From the NCBI RefSeq assembly GCF_016820515.1, contig NZ_JADHDV010000025.1, positions 1 through 55,846 of the forward strand: DNA of 55,846 nucleotides, written 5' to 3'. The position numbers were made by a program, and so were the translations under genes. The notes below the pieces were generated by a model. It worked only from the letters and a program-made list of their open reading frames with translations. It had not been told where the DNA came from and did no database searches. Origin of the DNA: Pseudoxanthomonas beigongshangi. GTDB taxonomy: Bacteria > Pseudomonadota > Gammaproteobacteria > Xanthomonadales > Xanthomonadaceae. Positions within the stretch are counted from its first letter, which is position 1. Each line of letters begins with the position of its first letter. This document shows, in pieces, positions 47,688 to 55,846 of the stretch.

Positions 47688-48788
47688 CTATGCGCTGCGC
47701 CGTCGGAACATCCAGGCCGACACCGCCAGCAGCAGGATCGGTGGCATCGCGTAGGCGATGCGGAAGTCCATGTGGAACGCGCTGGCCAGGCGCACGAACT
47801 GCAATTGCAGCGCCCAGAAACTGACCGCGAAGATGATGCCCAGGAACAGGCGCTTGCCCATGCCGCCGCTGCGCAGGCTTCCGAACGCGAACGGGATCGC
47901 GGCCAGGCACAGCGCCAGCACGTTGAGCGGATAGAACCAGCGGCTCCAGTACAGATCCTCGTACTCGCGCGCATCCAGCCCGTTGCGCTTGCGGTAGTCG
48001 ATGTTCTGGCCGAGCTCGCGGGTCGGCAGGTTGCGCGCCTTGGTCAGGCCAGACGACAGCACCGCCGCGTCGAGCTTGGATTCCCAGCGCTCGCCCAGCA
48101 CCTGCTGCTGGGTCACCGAACGCGCGTGGAAGGTGGTCCGGCGCACGTTCTTCAACAGCCAGTGGCCTTCCAGATGCTCGGCGGTCGCCGCGTGGGCGAT
48201 CGAGGCCAGGCGGCCGTCGGGAGCCAGTTCGTACAGGCGAACATCGCGCAGCTGCAGCCAGTTGCGGCCGTCTTCCTTGCGCTCCTCGCCGCTCTGCGCG
48301 TACATGAAGGTATTGCCCTCGCGCGCCCACAGGCCGGAGAAGCGATCCACCGCCACGTCGCCGCTGCGGGCGCTGTTCTTCAGCACGTCGGCCTGGCGCT
48401 GGCCCCACGGGCCCAGGGTCTCGCCGCTGAACACCATCAGCGCGGTCAGGATGCCGAGCGCGGCCGCCACCGAGATGCTCAGGCGTCGCCGCGACAGGCC
48501 CAGCGCGCGCAGCGCGGTCAGCTCGGAGCTGGCCGCCAACTGGCCCAGGCCCATCAGCGAACCGATCACCGCCGCGGTCGGGAACATCGTGTAGGCGCGG
48601 CGCGGCACCGTGTAGGCCAGCCAGGCCACCGCGTGGCCGAAGGTGTAGTTGCCCTTGCCGATGTCGCTGACCTCGTTGGACAGCGCCATCACCAGGTCCA
48701 GGCCGACCAGCACCGCCCAGGTCAGCAACACCGTGGCCAGCACCACCCGGCCGACATACAGATCGTGCAGATTCGGACGCAGCCTCAT
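47688..48788 (-). CDS. lptG: LPS export ABC transporter permease LptG
   Basis: LptG, with LptF and the ATPase LptB, pulls lipopolysaccharide from the inner membrane to LptC-LptA-LptDE. The 366-residue protein has the YjgP/YjgQ domain: three N-terminal helices (about 13-35, 50-75, 95-120), a periplasmic jelly-roll (about 130-270) and three C-terminal helices (about 280-360). SSELTALRALGLSRRRL (near 90) is the coupling-helix region. Start ATG 48788 overlaps the lptF stop by 4 bp. Its stop is about 10 bp from the 121-bp array. Confidence 0.96.
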   Translation of the reverse strand: MRLRPNLHDLYVGRVVLATVLLTWAVLVGLDLVMALSNEVSDIGKGNYTFGHAVAWLAYTVPRRAYTMFPTAAVIGSLMGLGQLAASSELTALRALGLSRRRLSISVAAALGILTALMVFSGETLGPWGQRQADVLKNSARSGDVAVDRFSGLWAREGNTFMYAQSGEERKEDGRNWLQLRDVRLYELAPDGRLASIAHAATAEHLEGHWLLKNVRRTTFHARSVTQQQVLGERWESKLDAAVLSSGLTKARNLPTRELGQNIDYRKRNGLDAREYEDLYWSRWFYPLNVLALCLAAIPFAFGSLRSGGMGKRLFLGIIFAVSFWALQLQFVRLASAFHMDFRIAYAMPPILLLAVSAWMFRRRSA

Positions 48789-49864
48789 GCGCGCGCCCTC
48801 GGACGGCCCAGCTTGCCGTCACGCAGATAGAACCAGATGGCCGCGGCCAGCAGCGGCAGGGTCAGCCACCACAGGCCGACGAAGCCCGGCAGCTTGCCGT
48901 CGGTGAGCAACTGGGTGCCGTTGAACATCAGGCTGACGCCGACCAGGTAGGCCAGGAACCCCAGCATGACCCGCCCATAGCGCGCCTGCCTCGGCGAACT
49001 GCGCGACAGCGGCAGGGTCAGCAGCGCGAACGCCAGCGCCAGCAGCGGCGGGGTCAGGCGGGCGTGCAGCTGGGCATTGGCGCCCGGCCGGTCGTCACCC
49101 AGCAGGGCCGGCGTGGACAGCACCTCGGGATCGTTCTGGTCCAGGGTGTCGGTGCGATCCGGCAGCGCCGATTCGTTGCTGGCATAGCGCATCAGCCGGT
49201 AGTCCAGGCCCTCCCCGGCCGGGCCCTCGACCCGGAATCCGTCGGTCAGGCGCAGATAGCGCTTGCGCAGGCCCTCGAAGAACATCTGCCCGTGCTGGGC
49301 GGTGACCACGTCCAGGCGATCCTCCTTCTGCCGGTGCATGAACACGCGGTTCAGGGTGGTGCCGTCGGCGGAGATGCCGCTGACGTAGACCACGGTGCCG
49401 TTCGACAGCACGGTGAACTTGCCCGCCTCCAGCCCGGACACGACCAGGCTGCGATTGGCCTGGTCCAGCATGTTCTCGGCGGTCCGCTTGGCCCAGGGGC
49501 CGAGCCACAGCGAGCACAACGCCACCGCGGCCACCACCGGCACGACCAGCAGCAACAGCGGCCTCAGCAGGCGGCGCGGGCCCACCCCGGTACCGGTGAA
49601 CACGGCCATCTCCGAGTCGCGATAAAGGCGGGAAAAGGCCAGCAGCAGCCCCAGCATCAGCGCCAGCGGCAGGATGTAGGGCAGATAGCCCAGGAACTGC
49701 AGCCCCAGCTGGGACAGCAGCAGCCGGGCCGGCACCTTGCCGTCGGCCACCTTGCCCAGGATGTCGGCCATCACCCCGCCCACGCTGACCATCAGCAGGA
49801 TGATCAGGGTGGCCAGGAAGCTCTGGGTGAATTCTCGGAACAGGTAGCGGTCCAGCTTCGGCAT
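48785..49864 (-). CDS. lptF: LPS export ABC transporter permease LptF
   Basis: The second half of the LPS extraction channel. The 359-residue protein begins [20 protein letters not shown], the usual LptF N-terminus with six helices in two groups of three. [20 protein letters not shown] (near 83-102) is the coupling region. The start at ATG 49864 is better than an in-frame ATG at 50008, which would add 48 residues across the pepA leader. It is divergent from pepA, as in E. coli, where lptF and pepA also face away from each other. Confidence 0.96.
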   Translation of the reverse strand: MPKLDRYLFREFTQSFLATLIILLMVSVGGVMADILGKVADGKVPARLLLSQLGLQFLGYLPYILPLALMLGLLLAFSRLYRDSEMAVFTGTGVGPRRLLRPLLLLVVPVVAAVALCSLWLGPWAKRTAENMLDQANRSLVVSGLEAGKFTVLSNGTVVYVSGISADGTTLNRVFMHRQKEDRLDVVTAQHGQMFFEGLRKRYLRLTDGFRVEGPAGEGLDYRLMRYASNESALPDRTDTLDQNDPEVLSTPALLGDDRPGANAQLHARLTPPLLALAFALLTLPLSRSSPRQARYGRVMLGFLAYLVGVSLMFNGTQLLTDGKLPGFVGLWWLTLPLLAAAIWFYLRDGKLGRPRARA

Positions 49865-49875
49865 CGTGCTTGTTT

Positions 49876-49881
49876 TACAAT
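49876..49881 (+). promoter_or_regulatory. putative -10 element of pepA
   Basis: TACAAT lies 110 bp before the pepA start in the 127-bp divergent gap with lptF. The -35 is weak. The long leader has no recognised RNA motif. Confidence 0.35.
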
Positions 49882-49991
49882 CCGGGGTTCGTTCGCTGGC
49901 GTCGGCAGACGGCGGTCTTGCGCTTCCGCACGGGAAGCCCGCCCTTCGACAGGACCCGCGATTGTACGGAACTGGCCATGGAATCTGCTCA

Positions 49992-51464
49992 ATGACCCTG
50001 GAATTCACCCTGAACCATGACGCCCCGGCCAGCGCCGGCGTCGATTGCGTGGTGGTTGGCGCCTATGGCGACAAGACCCTGACCCCGGCCGCCCAGGCCA
50101 TCGACGCCGCCAGCGGCGGCCGTCTGGCGGCCCTGGTCGCGCGCGGCGACATCAGCGGCAAGACCGGCAAGACCGCGCTCCTGCACGACCTGCCGGGCGT
50201 GGCCGCGCCGCGCGTGCTGGTGGTGGGACTGGGCGAGGCGGCGAAGTTCGGGGTGCCGCAGTACCTGAAGGCGGTCGGCGACGCCGCCCGCACGCTGAAG
50301 GCCGGCCCCTCGGCCAGCGCGCTGTTCACCCTGGCCGAAGTCGAGGTCAAGGACCGCGACGCGGCCTGGAAGATCCGCCAGGCGGTGATCGCCGCCGACC
50401 ACGCCTGCTACCGCTACACCGCCACCCTGGGCAAGAAGAAGAACGACGAACCCGGCCTGGCCCGTTTCGCCATTTCCGGCGAAGACGCGCAGGCGCTGGC
50501 GCAGGGCGCGGCGATCGCGGCCGGCGTGCAGTTCACCCGCGAGCTGGGCAACCTGCCGCCGAACATCTGCAATCCCGCCTACCTGGCCGAGCAGTCGCAG
50601 AAGTTCGCCGCCGACAACGGCGCCGAATGCGAGGTGCTGGACGAGGCGCAGATGGAAACCCTCGGCATGGGTTCGCTGCTGGCGGTGGCCCGCGGCTCGG
50701 CCAACCGGCCGCGCCTGATCGTGCTGAAGTGGAACAACGGCGGCGACGCCAAGCCCTTCGTGCTGGTCGGCAAGGGCATCACCTTCGACACCGGCGGCGT
50801 CAACCTGAAGACCCAGGGCGGCATCGAGGAGATGAAGTACGACATGCTGGGCGCCGGCAGCGTCCTCGGCGCCTTCGTGGCGGCGGTGAAGATGCAGCTG
50901 CCGCTGAACCTGGTGGTGATCGTGCCGGCGGTCGAGAACGCCATCGACGGCAACGCCTACCGCCCGTCCGACGTCATCACCAGCATGTCGGGCAAGACCA
51001 TCGAAGTCGGCAACACCGACGCCGAGGGCCGCCTGATCCTGTGCGACGCGCTGACCTACGCGCAGCGTTTCGAACCGCAGGCGCTGGTCGACGCCGCCAC
51101 CCTGACCGGCGCGTGCATCGTCGCCCTCGGCCGCTACGCCACCGGTCTTATGAGCAAGCACGACGATCTGTCCAACGAACTGCTGGCCGCCGGCGAACAC
51201 GTCTTCGACCGCGCCTGGCGCCTGCCGCTGTGGGACGAGTACCAGACCCAGCTCGATTCCACCTTCGCCGACGTCTACAACATCGGCGGCCGCTGGGCCG
51301 GCGCGATCACCGCCGGCTGCTTCCTGGCCCGCTTCACCGAAGGCCAGCGCTGGGCCCACCTGGACATCGCCGGCGTCGCCAACGACGAAGGCAAGCGCGG
51401 CATGGCCACCGGCCGCCCGGTCGGCCTGCTGGCGCAGTGGTTGCTCGACAGGGCCGGGATTTGA
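49992..51464 (+). CDS. pepA: leucyl aminopeptidase (cytosol aminopeptidase)
   Basis: PepA releases N-terminal residues from peptides and in E. coli also binds DNA at Xer sites. The 490-residue M17 metalloenzyme has [19 protein letters not shown] (about 258-276, metal and catalytic residues) and the signature [14 protein letters not shown] (about 338-351). The C-terminus [20 protein letters not shown] is standard. The start at ATG 49992 matches the family; an upstream ATG at 49866 would run through the divergent promoter region. The lptFG/pepA/holC/valS order matches E. coli. Confidence 0.97.
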   Translation: MTLEFTLNHDAPASAGVDCVVVGAYGDKTLTPAAQAIDAASGGRLAALVARGDISGKTGKTALLHDLPGVAAPRVLVVGLGEAAKFGVPQYLKAVGDAARTLKAGPSASALFTLAEVEVKDRDAAWKIRQAVIAADHACYRYTATLGKKKNDEPGLARFAISGEDAQALAQGAAIAAGVQFTRELGNLPPNICNPAYLAEQSQKFAADNGAECEVLDEAQMETLGMGSLLAVARGSANRPRLIVLKWNNGGDAKPFVLVGKGITFDTGGVNLKTQGGIEEMKYDMLGAGSVLGAFVAAVKMQLPLNLVVIVPAVENAIDGNAYRPSDVITSMSGKTIEVGNTDAEGRLILCDALTYAQRFEPQALVDAATLTGACIVALGRYATGLMSKHDDLSNELLAAGEHVFDRAWRLPLWDEYQTQLDSTFADVYNIGGRWAGAITAGCFLARFTEGQRWAHLDIAGVANDEGKRGMATGRPVGLLAQWLLDRAGI

Positions 51465-51499
51465 GATTCGGGATTCGTGCCAGGCATGAATCCCGAATC
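51465..51499. repeat. 12-bp inverted repeat of GGGATTC units before holC
   Basis: GATTCGGGATTC (51465-51476) is complementary to GAATCCCGAATC (51488-51499) around an 11-nt loop, directly after the pepA stop. Further CCCCAATC-type units continue to 51547, before the holC start. Confidence 0.75.
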
Positions 51500-51554
51500 C
51501 ACTGAAGACGCTTCCGCAAATCCCCAATCCCCAATCACGAATCCCAGCCCCCAC

Positions 51555-51977
51555 ATGCGCGCCGATTTCTACCTCATCGCCAAGCCCCGGTTCCTCGAGG
51601 AGCCGCTGCGGCTGGTGTGTGAGCTTGCGCGCAAGGCCTATGACGGCAACCACTGGACGCTGATCCTGGCGCGTGACGCCGAGCAGGCCGAAGCGTTGGA
51701 CGAGCTGTTGTGGTCGTTCGACGACGATGCCTACATCCCGCACCAGATTGCCGGCACCGACGAGGAAGACGATCTGACCCCGGTCCTGATCGCCACGCCC
51801 GACTTCGACGCGCCCTCGCGCACGCTGGTGATCAACCTGCGCGACGATGCCTATGCCGGCACCTGCGAGCGGGTGCTGGAAGTGGTGCCCGCCGATCCGG
51901 CCGCGCGCGACCCGCTGCGCGAACGCTGGAAGCAGTACAAGGCGCGCGGCTTCGACGTGAACAAGTACGACATGTGA
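51555..51977 (+). CDS. holC: DNA polymerase III subunit chi
   Basis: Chi binds psi in the clamp loader and contacts single-stranded-DNA-binding protein. The 140-residue protein begins MRADFYLIAKPRFLEEPLRL, matching HolC. CELARKAYDGNHWTLILARD and the tail ERWKQYKARGFDVNKYDM are conserved. The ATG at 51555 is set by the family N-terminus; an earlier ATG at 51477 lies in the repeat region. HolD, its partner, is encoded at the window end. Confidence 0.94.
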   Translation: MRADFYLIAKPRFLEEPLRLVCELARKAYDGNHWTLILARDAEQAEALDELLWSFDDDAYIPHQIAGTDEEDDLTPVLIATPDFDAPSRTLVINLRDDAYAGTCERVLEVVPADPAARDPLRERWKQYKARGFDVNKYDM

Positions 51978-51982
51978 TGCCC

Positions 51983-52063
51983 GGGATTCGGGATTGGGGA
52001 TTGGAGATGTCGCTCGCCGCATCCCGCTCCATCACGAATCCCAAATCCCCAATCCCGAATCCC
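51983..52063. repeat. 20-bp perfect inverted repeat between holC and valS
   Basis: GGGATTCGGGATTGGGGATT (51983-52002) is perfectly complementary to 52044-52063 around a 41-nt loop. The units are GGGATTC/GGGATTG heptads. It fills the 93-bp holC-valS gap and could form a long hairpin in the RNA. Confidence 0.85.
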
Positions 52064-52070
52064 GTCCCCA

Positions 52071-54986
52071 ATGACCGATCTCGCCTCCAGCTACGACCCG
52101 AAAACCTTCGAATCCCGCCTGTACGCCGAGTGGGAAAGCGCCGGCCATTTCAAGCCGCGCGGCGAAGGCGAGCCGTACACGATCCTGCTGCCGCCGCCGA
52201 ACGTCACCGGCACCCTGCACATGGGCCATGCGTTCCAGCAGACCATCATGGATGCGCTGATCCGCTACCACCGCATGCGCGGTTTCGACACGTTGTGGCA
52301 AGTCGGCACCGATCACGCGGGCATCGCCACCGAGATGGTCGTGGCGCGCAACCTGAGCCAGGAAAACCTGACCCGCGACGGTCTGGGCCGCGAAGGCTTC
52401 ATCGGCAAGGTCTGGGAGTGGAAGGCCGAATCCGGCGACATCATCGAGCGGCAGATGCGCCGCCTGGGCACCTCCGGCGACTGGTCGCGCAGCACTTTCA
52501 CCATGGATCCGGAACCCTCGCGCGCGGTGATCGAAGCGTTCGTGCGCTGGCACGAGGAAGGCCTGATCTATCGCGGCCAGCGGCTGGTCAACTGGGATCC
52601 GGTGCTGAAGACGGCGATTTCCGATCTGGAAGTGGAGAACGTCGAGGAAGACGGCTTCCTGTGGTCGATCGCCTATCCGCTGGCCGATGGCAGCGGCAGC
52701 GTGACCGTGGCCACCACCCGTCCGGAAACCATGCTCGGCGACGTCGCGGTGATGGTGCATCCGGAAGACGAGCGCTATGCGCACCTGATCGGCAAGGCGG
52801 TGAAGCTGCCGCTGACCGATCGCGAGATCCCGGTGATCGCCGACGACTACGTGGACCGCGAGTTCGGCACCGGCGTGGTCAAGGTGACCCCCGCGCACGA
52901 TTTCAACGACTACCAGGTGGGCGTGCGCCACGAACTGCCGCTGATCAACCTGTTCACTCCCACCGCCACCATCAATGACAACGCGCCGGAGAAATATCGC
53001 GGCCTGGATCGCTACGACGCGCGCAAGGCGGTGCTGGCGGACCTGGAGGAAGCCGGACTGCTGGTGGAAACCAAGCCGCACAAGCTGCAGGTGCCGCGCG
53101 GCGATCGCACCGGCCAGGTGATCGAGCCGTACCTGACCGACCAGTGGTTCGTGAAGATGGACCGCCTGGCCCGTCGCGGCCTGGAACTGGTCGAGAACGG
53201 CGAGGTGAAGTTCGTGCCGCCGAACTGGATCAACACCTACCGCCACTGGATGGAGAACATCCAGGACTGGTGCATCAGCCGCCAGCTCTGGTGGGGCCAC
53301 CGGATTCCGGCCTGGTTCGACGCCGAGGGTCGCTGCTACGTCGGCCGCGACGAGGCCGAAGCGCGCGCCAGGGCCGGACTATCCGCCGACGTGGCGCTGA
53401 CCCAGGACAGCGACGTGCTGGAAACCTGGTTCTCCTCGCAGCTGTGGCCGTTCAGCACCCTGGGCTGGCCGGACCCGCAGGCGATGGCGGCACGCGGCTA
53501 TGACCGCTACCTGCCGTCCTCGGTGCTGGTCACCGGCTTCGACATCATCTTCTTCTGGGTCGCGCGCATGGTCATGGCGACCGACCATTTCACCGGCAAG
53601 GTGCCCTTCAGGGACGTCTACATGACCGGCCTGATCCGCGACAAGGACGGCCAGAAGATGTCCAAGTCCAAGGGCAACGTGCTGGATCCGCTCGACATCA
53701 TCGACGGCATCTCGCTGGAGGATCTGGTCGCCAAGCGCACCCGTGGGCTGATGCAGCCGAAGATGGCCGAGAAGATCGAGAAGGCCACCCGCAAGGAATT
53801 CCCGGACGGCATCGCCCAGCACGGCGCCGACGCGCTGCGCTTCACCATCGCCGCGCTGGCCACCCATGGCCGCGACATCAAGTTCGATCTCGGCCGCGCC
53901 GAAGGCTACAAGAACTTCTGCAACAAGCTGTGGAACGCCAGCCGCTTCGTGCTGATGAACACCGCCACCTTCACCCTTCCCCCGCAAGTGGGGACCGTGC
54001 CCCCTACTCTTCCCCCGCAAGCGGGGACCGTTCCCCTTACTCTTCCCCAGCAAGCGAGGGAAGATGCCCGAAGGGCAGATGGGGGCCGCCCGGCAGGTGG
54101 AGGCAACGGTGCCGATGGACGCACCGCAATCCCCAATCCCGTCACCGACGCCGAAAAGTGGATCCTCGCCCGCCTGGCCAAGGCCACCGCCGAAGCCGAA
54201 ACCCACTTCGCCAACTACCGCTTCGATCTGCTGGCGCAATCCCTGTACGAATTCGCCTGGAACGAGTTCTGCGACTGGTTCGTCGAACTGGCCAAGCCGG
54301 CGCTCAACGGCAGCGACGCGGCGGCCGCCGACAGCACCCGCCACACCCTGCTGCACGTGCTGGAAGCGCTGCTGCGCCTGCTGCACCCGCTGATTCCCTT
54401 CGTCACCGAGGAACTGTGGCAGCAGGTGGCACCGCGACTGGGCATCGCCGGCGAGACCATTTCGCTGCGCCCGTATCCCGCGAGCGGGGACTTCGCCGGC
54501 CAGGATTTCGGCCACGCCGAGGCGGACGTCGAGTGGCTCAAGACCATGGTCACCGCGTTGCGCCGCGTGCGCAGCGAACTGAACGTCGCGCCCTCGCGCA
54601 GCGTCCGCCTGCTCCTGCAAGCCGGCACCGCGCAGGATCGCCAGCGGATCGAGCGACATGCCGCTTCGCTGTCGTTCCTGCTCAAGCTCGAAGCCATCGA
54701 ATGGCTGGCGGTGGACGCCGCGGCTCCCGCCTCCGCCGCGGCGATGGTCGGTGAGCTGAAGCTGCTGGTGCCGCTGGAGGGCCTGGTCGACCTGGATGCC
54801 GAGCGCACCCGCCTGGACAAGGAAATCAAGCGCGTGGAAACCGAGATCGGCAAGTGCAACGGCAAGCTGGGCAACGCCACCTTCGTGCAGAACGCGCCGG
54901 CGGCGGTGGTCGAGCAGGAGCGCCAGCGCCTGGCCGAATGGACCACCCAGCTCAACGGCCTGCGCGAACAGCGCGCCAAGCTGTAA
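52071..54986 (+). CDS. valS: valine--tRNA ligase with in-frame repeat insertion
   Basis: ValS charges tRNA-Val and edits threonine. The 971-residue class I synthetase has [16 protein letters not shown] (41-56, HIGH-type), the editing domain (about 190-340), [12 protein letters not shown] (529-540) and the C-terminal coiled coil [20 protein letters not shown]. Between the catalytic and anticodon domains, after SRFVLMNT, about 50 extra residues (636-686) read PPQVGTVPP and PPQAGTVPL repeats and match intergenic repeats, then the chain resumes at [12 protein letters not shown]. coli has about 15 residues here. The frame is intact and downstream motifs are normal, so the enzyme is probably functional. 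It follows holC in the E. coli order. Confidence 0.96.
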   Translation: MTDLASSYDPKTFESRLYAEWESAGHFKPRGEGEPYTILLPPPNVTGTLHMGHAFQQTIMDALIRYHRMRGFDTLWQVGTDHAGIATEMVVARNLSQENLTRDGLGREGFIGKVWEWKAESGDIIERQMRRLGTSGDWSRSTFTMDPEPSRAVIEAFVRWHEEGLIYRGQRLVNWDPVLKTAISDLEVENVEEDGFLWSIAYPLADGSGSVTVATTRPETMLGDVAVMVHPEDERYAHLIGKAVKLPLTDREIPVIADDYVDREFGTGVVKVTPAHDFNDYQVGVRHELPLINLFTPTATINDNAPEKYRGLDRYDARKAVLADLEEAGLLVETKPHKLQVPRGDRTGQVIEPYLTDQWFVKMDRLARRGLELVENGEVKFVPPNWINTYRHWMENIQDWCISRQLWWGHRIPAWFDAEGRCYVGRDEAEARARAGLSADVALTQDSDVLETWFSSQLWPFSTLGWPDPQAMAARGYDRYLPSSVLVTGFDIIFFWVARMVMATDHFTGKVPFRDVYMTGLIRDKDGQKMSKSKGNVLDPLDIIDGISLEDLVAKRTRGLMQPKMAEKIEKATRKEFPDGIAQHGADALRFTIAALATHGRDIKFDLGRAEGYKNFCNKLWNASRFVLMNTATFTLPPQVGTVPPTLPPQAGTVPLTLPQQAREDARRADGGRPAGGGNGADGRTAIPNPVTDAEKWILARLAKATAEAETHFANYRFDLLAQSLYEFAWNEFCDWFVELAKPALNGSDAAAADSTRHTLLHVLEALLRLLHPLIPFVTEELWQQVAPRLGIAGETISLRPYPASGDFAGQDFGHAEADVEWLKTMVTALRRVRSELNVAPSRSVRLLLQAGTAQDRQRIERHAASLSFLLKLEAIEWLAVDAAAPASAAAMVGELKLLVPLEGLVDLDAERTRLDKEIKRVETEIGKCNGKLGNATFVQNAPAAVVEQERQRLAEWTTQLNGLREQRAKL
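53976..54135. repeat. 33-bp tandem repeats and other intergenic-type repeats inside valS
   Basis: CTTCCCCCGCAAG-type units start at 53976, 54009 and 54042 (period 33 bp = 11 codons). They are followed by GATGCCCGAAGGGCAGATGG and a CCCCAATCCC heptad. These resemble non-coding repeats elsewhere in the window, yet the reading frame stays open across all of them. Confidence 0.85.
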
Positions 54987-55012
54987 TCCGACGGAGTGGG
55001 CCAAGGCCCGCC

Positions 55013-55522
55013 CTACAGCGGCGGCATCTTCTCGATGTCGCCGGCGACCAGTTCGATCGCCATCACCAGCGCGTCCTCGCGCCCGTCGCGGGCCGGGTAG
55101 TAGCGCGGCCGCCGGCCGATCTCGTTGAAGCCTTCGCTGTGGTACAGCCGGATCGCGCCCAGGTTGGACGGGCGGACCTCCAGGAACACGCGGCCCGCGC
55201 GCAGATCACCCGCCTGCTTCACCAGCGCGCGCAGCAAGTACCGGCCCAGGCCGCGTCCCTGCCGTTCGGGCGTCACGCAGACATTGAGGATGTGGGCTTC
55301 GTCGGCGGCGATGCTGATCAGGCCATAGCCGATCACCAGGCCATGCTCGACCATCACCCAGGCCGGATAACCGGCCTTGAGGCAGTCGCGGAAAATGCCG
55401 CGGGTCCAGGGAAACGGATAGGCGCGCTGTTCAATCGCCATCACCGCGTCGAGATCGCCATCGCGCATCGGCCGCAACGAGGCCGACGGGACGATGCCCG
55501 GCTCGACGCTGACCGCGCTCAC
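55013..55522 (-). CDS. rimI: ribosomal-protein-alanine N-acetyltransferase RimI
   Basis: RimI acetylates the N-terminal alanine of ribosomal protein S18. The 169-residue GNAT protein has the acetyl-CoA loop in VTPERQGRGLGRYLLRALVK, the substrate motif FLEVRPSNLGAIRLYHSEGF, and the RimI end NEIGRRPRYYPARDGREDAL. The start at GTG 55522 overlaps the holD stop by 4 bp (GTGA); the core similarity starts at LRPMRDGDLDAV, so a slightly shorter N-terminus is possible. The holD-rimI order is the same as in E. coli. It converges with valS. Confidence 0.95.
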   Translation of the reverse strand: MSAVSVEPGIVPSASLRPMRDGDLDAVMAIEQRAYPFPWTRGIFRDCLKAGYPAWVMVEHGLVIGYGLISIAADEAHILNVCVTPERQGRGLGRYLLRALVKQAGDLRAGRVFLEVRPSNLGAIRLYHSEGFNEIGRRPRYYPARDGREDALVMAIELVAGDIEKMPPL

Positions 55523-55846
55523 GGTGCCGATGGCCTGCGCAATGCCCGCAGCCGCGGCCACAGGGCACGCTTGGCGGCCGGATTGCCGCGCAGTTCCGAA
55601 GAGGCCGGCCACTGCGCGAAGATCTCCGCGGCGCCTTCCGCGTTCGGATTGCAGCCCGACGCGCGGATCAGGGCGAAATGCAGGCGATCCGGCAACCGCG
55701 AGGCCGGACGGGAGCGCGGCGTCGCGGCGCGTACGCGCTCCGGGGCGGGCGAGGATTCGGGATCGAGGGTCGGCGCAACCCGCGCCGCCGCCGGTTCACG
55801 GGCCACGGGAGGTTTCGGCGGTTCCGCACGCGGCGGCGAGGCCGGC
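55519..55846 (-). CDS. holD: DNA polymerase III subunit psi, C-terminal part (5' end beyond window)
   Basis: The last 108 or so residues of a protein running off the window. Its end contains SELRGNPAAKRALWPRL, which aligns with the conserved tail of E. coli HolD (DLRANPTARAALWQQI). LHFALIRASGCNP before it fits the HolD core. The part nearest the window edge is Pro/Ala/Arg-rich with no start visible; GTG at 55804-55806 is only an internal codon as the frame stays open to 55846. Position directly before rimI, as in E. coli, supports the call. Confidence 0.75.
   Translation of the reverse strand, partial: PASPPRAEPPKPPVAREPAAARVAPTLDPESSPAPERVRAATPRSRPASRLPDRLHFALIRASGCNPNAEGAAEIFAQWPASSELRGNPAAKRALWPRLRALRRPSAP

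Overview
The window comes from a high-GC gammaproteobacterium, almost certainly of the Xanthomonadaceae/Lysobacteraceae (Xanthomonas, Lysobacter, Luteimonas and relatives). The main evidence is the type II secretion operon in the Xanthomonas xps order (E-F-G-H-I-J-K-L-M-N-D), the riboflavin cluster, an LpxO-like lipid A hydroxylase, and the many GTAG-headed and GGGATTC-type intergenic repeats common in this family. I do not assign a genus. Most genes are core housekeeping genes, so this is chromosome rather than a mobile island.

Layout. 1-4005 (RNA processing and envelope): RNase P RNA, a secreted alpha/beta hydrolase, rsmI, and divergently lpoA-yraN. 4040-6249: an FAD-linked hydroxyacid dehydrogenase translationally coupled to a secreted SGNH hydrolase, followed by an 86-bp tandem repeat array. 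6578-13640 (minus strand): nrdR, an acetyltransferase, ribD, a methyltransferase, then an FMN riboswitch with an intrinsic terminator, then ribE-ribBX-ribH-nusB-thiL. 13851-21455: glyA, lpxO, ettA, an NCS2 purine permease, def and pncB. 21549-36542: two glycosyltransferases, a small secreted protein and the xps type II secretion operon. A secreted GH43 glycosidase with its own LacI-type operator lies between xpsE and xpsF. 36642-40037: a YadA-like trimeric autotransporter followed by a subtilisin-like protease whose reading frame is broken at a run of eight G. 40356-46887: purL, dsbC (lipoprotein form), xerD and an RDD membrane protein. 46832-47678: a 121-bp tandem array that repeats the end of the RDD gene. 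47688-55846: lptG-lptF, and divergently pepA-holC-valS, then rimI and the 3' part of holD.

How the parts work together. The FMN riboswitch can couple riboflavin synthesis to FMN level. The xps genes encode the outer-membrane secretin, pseudopilins, ATPase and inner-membrane platform that export folded enzymes, and the embedded GH43 enzyme is a plausible substrate. The autotransporter and the protease look co-transcribed. A strong terminator-like hairpin sits only 24 nt before the autotransporter start, so this surface pair may be controlled by attenuation as well as by slippage in the G tract. LptF/LptG, LpxO and LpoA serve the outer envelope.

The points most worth checking are the G8-tract protease, the autotransporter leader, the in-frame repeat insertion in valS, the 121-bp array and the regulated glycosidase inside the secretion operon. 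I saw no CRISPR array, tRNA, rRNA, insertion sequence or prophage.
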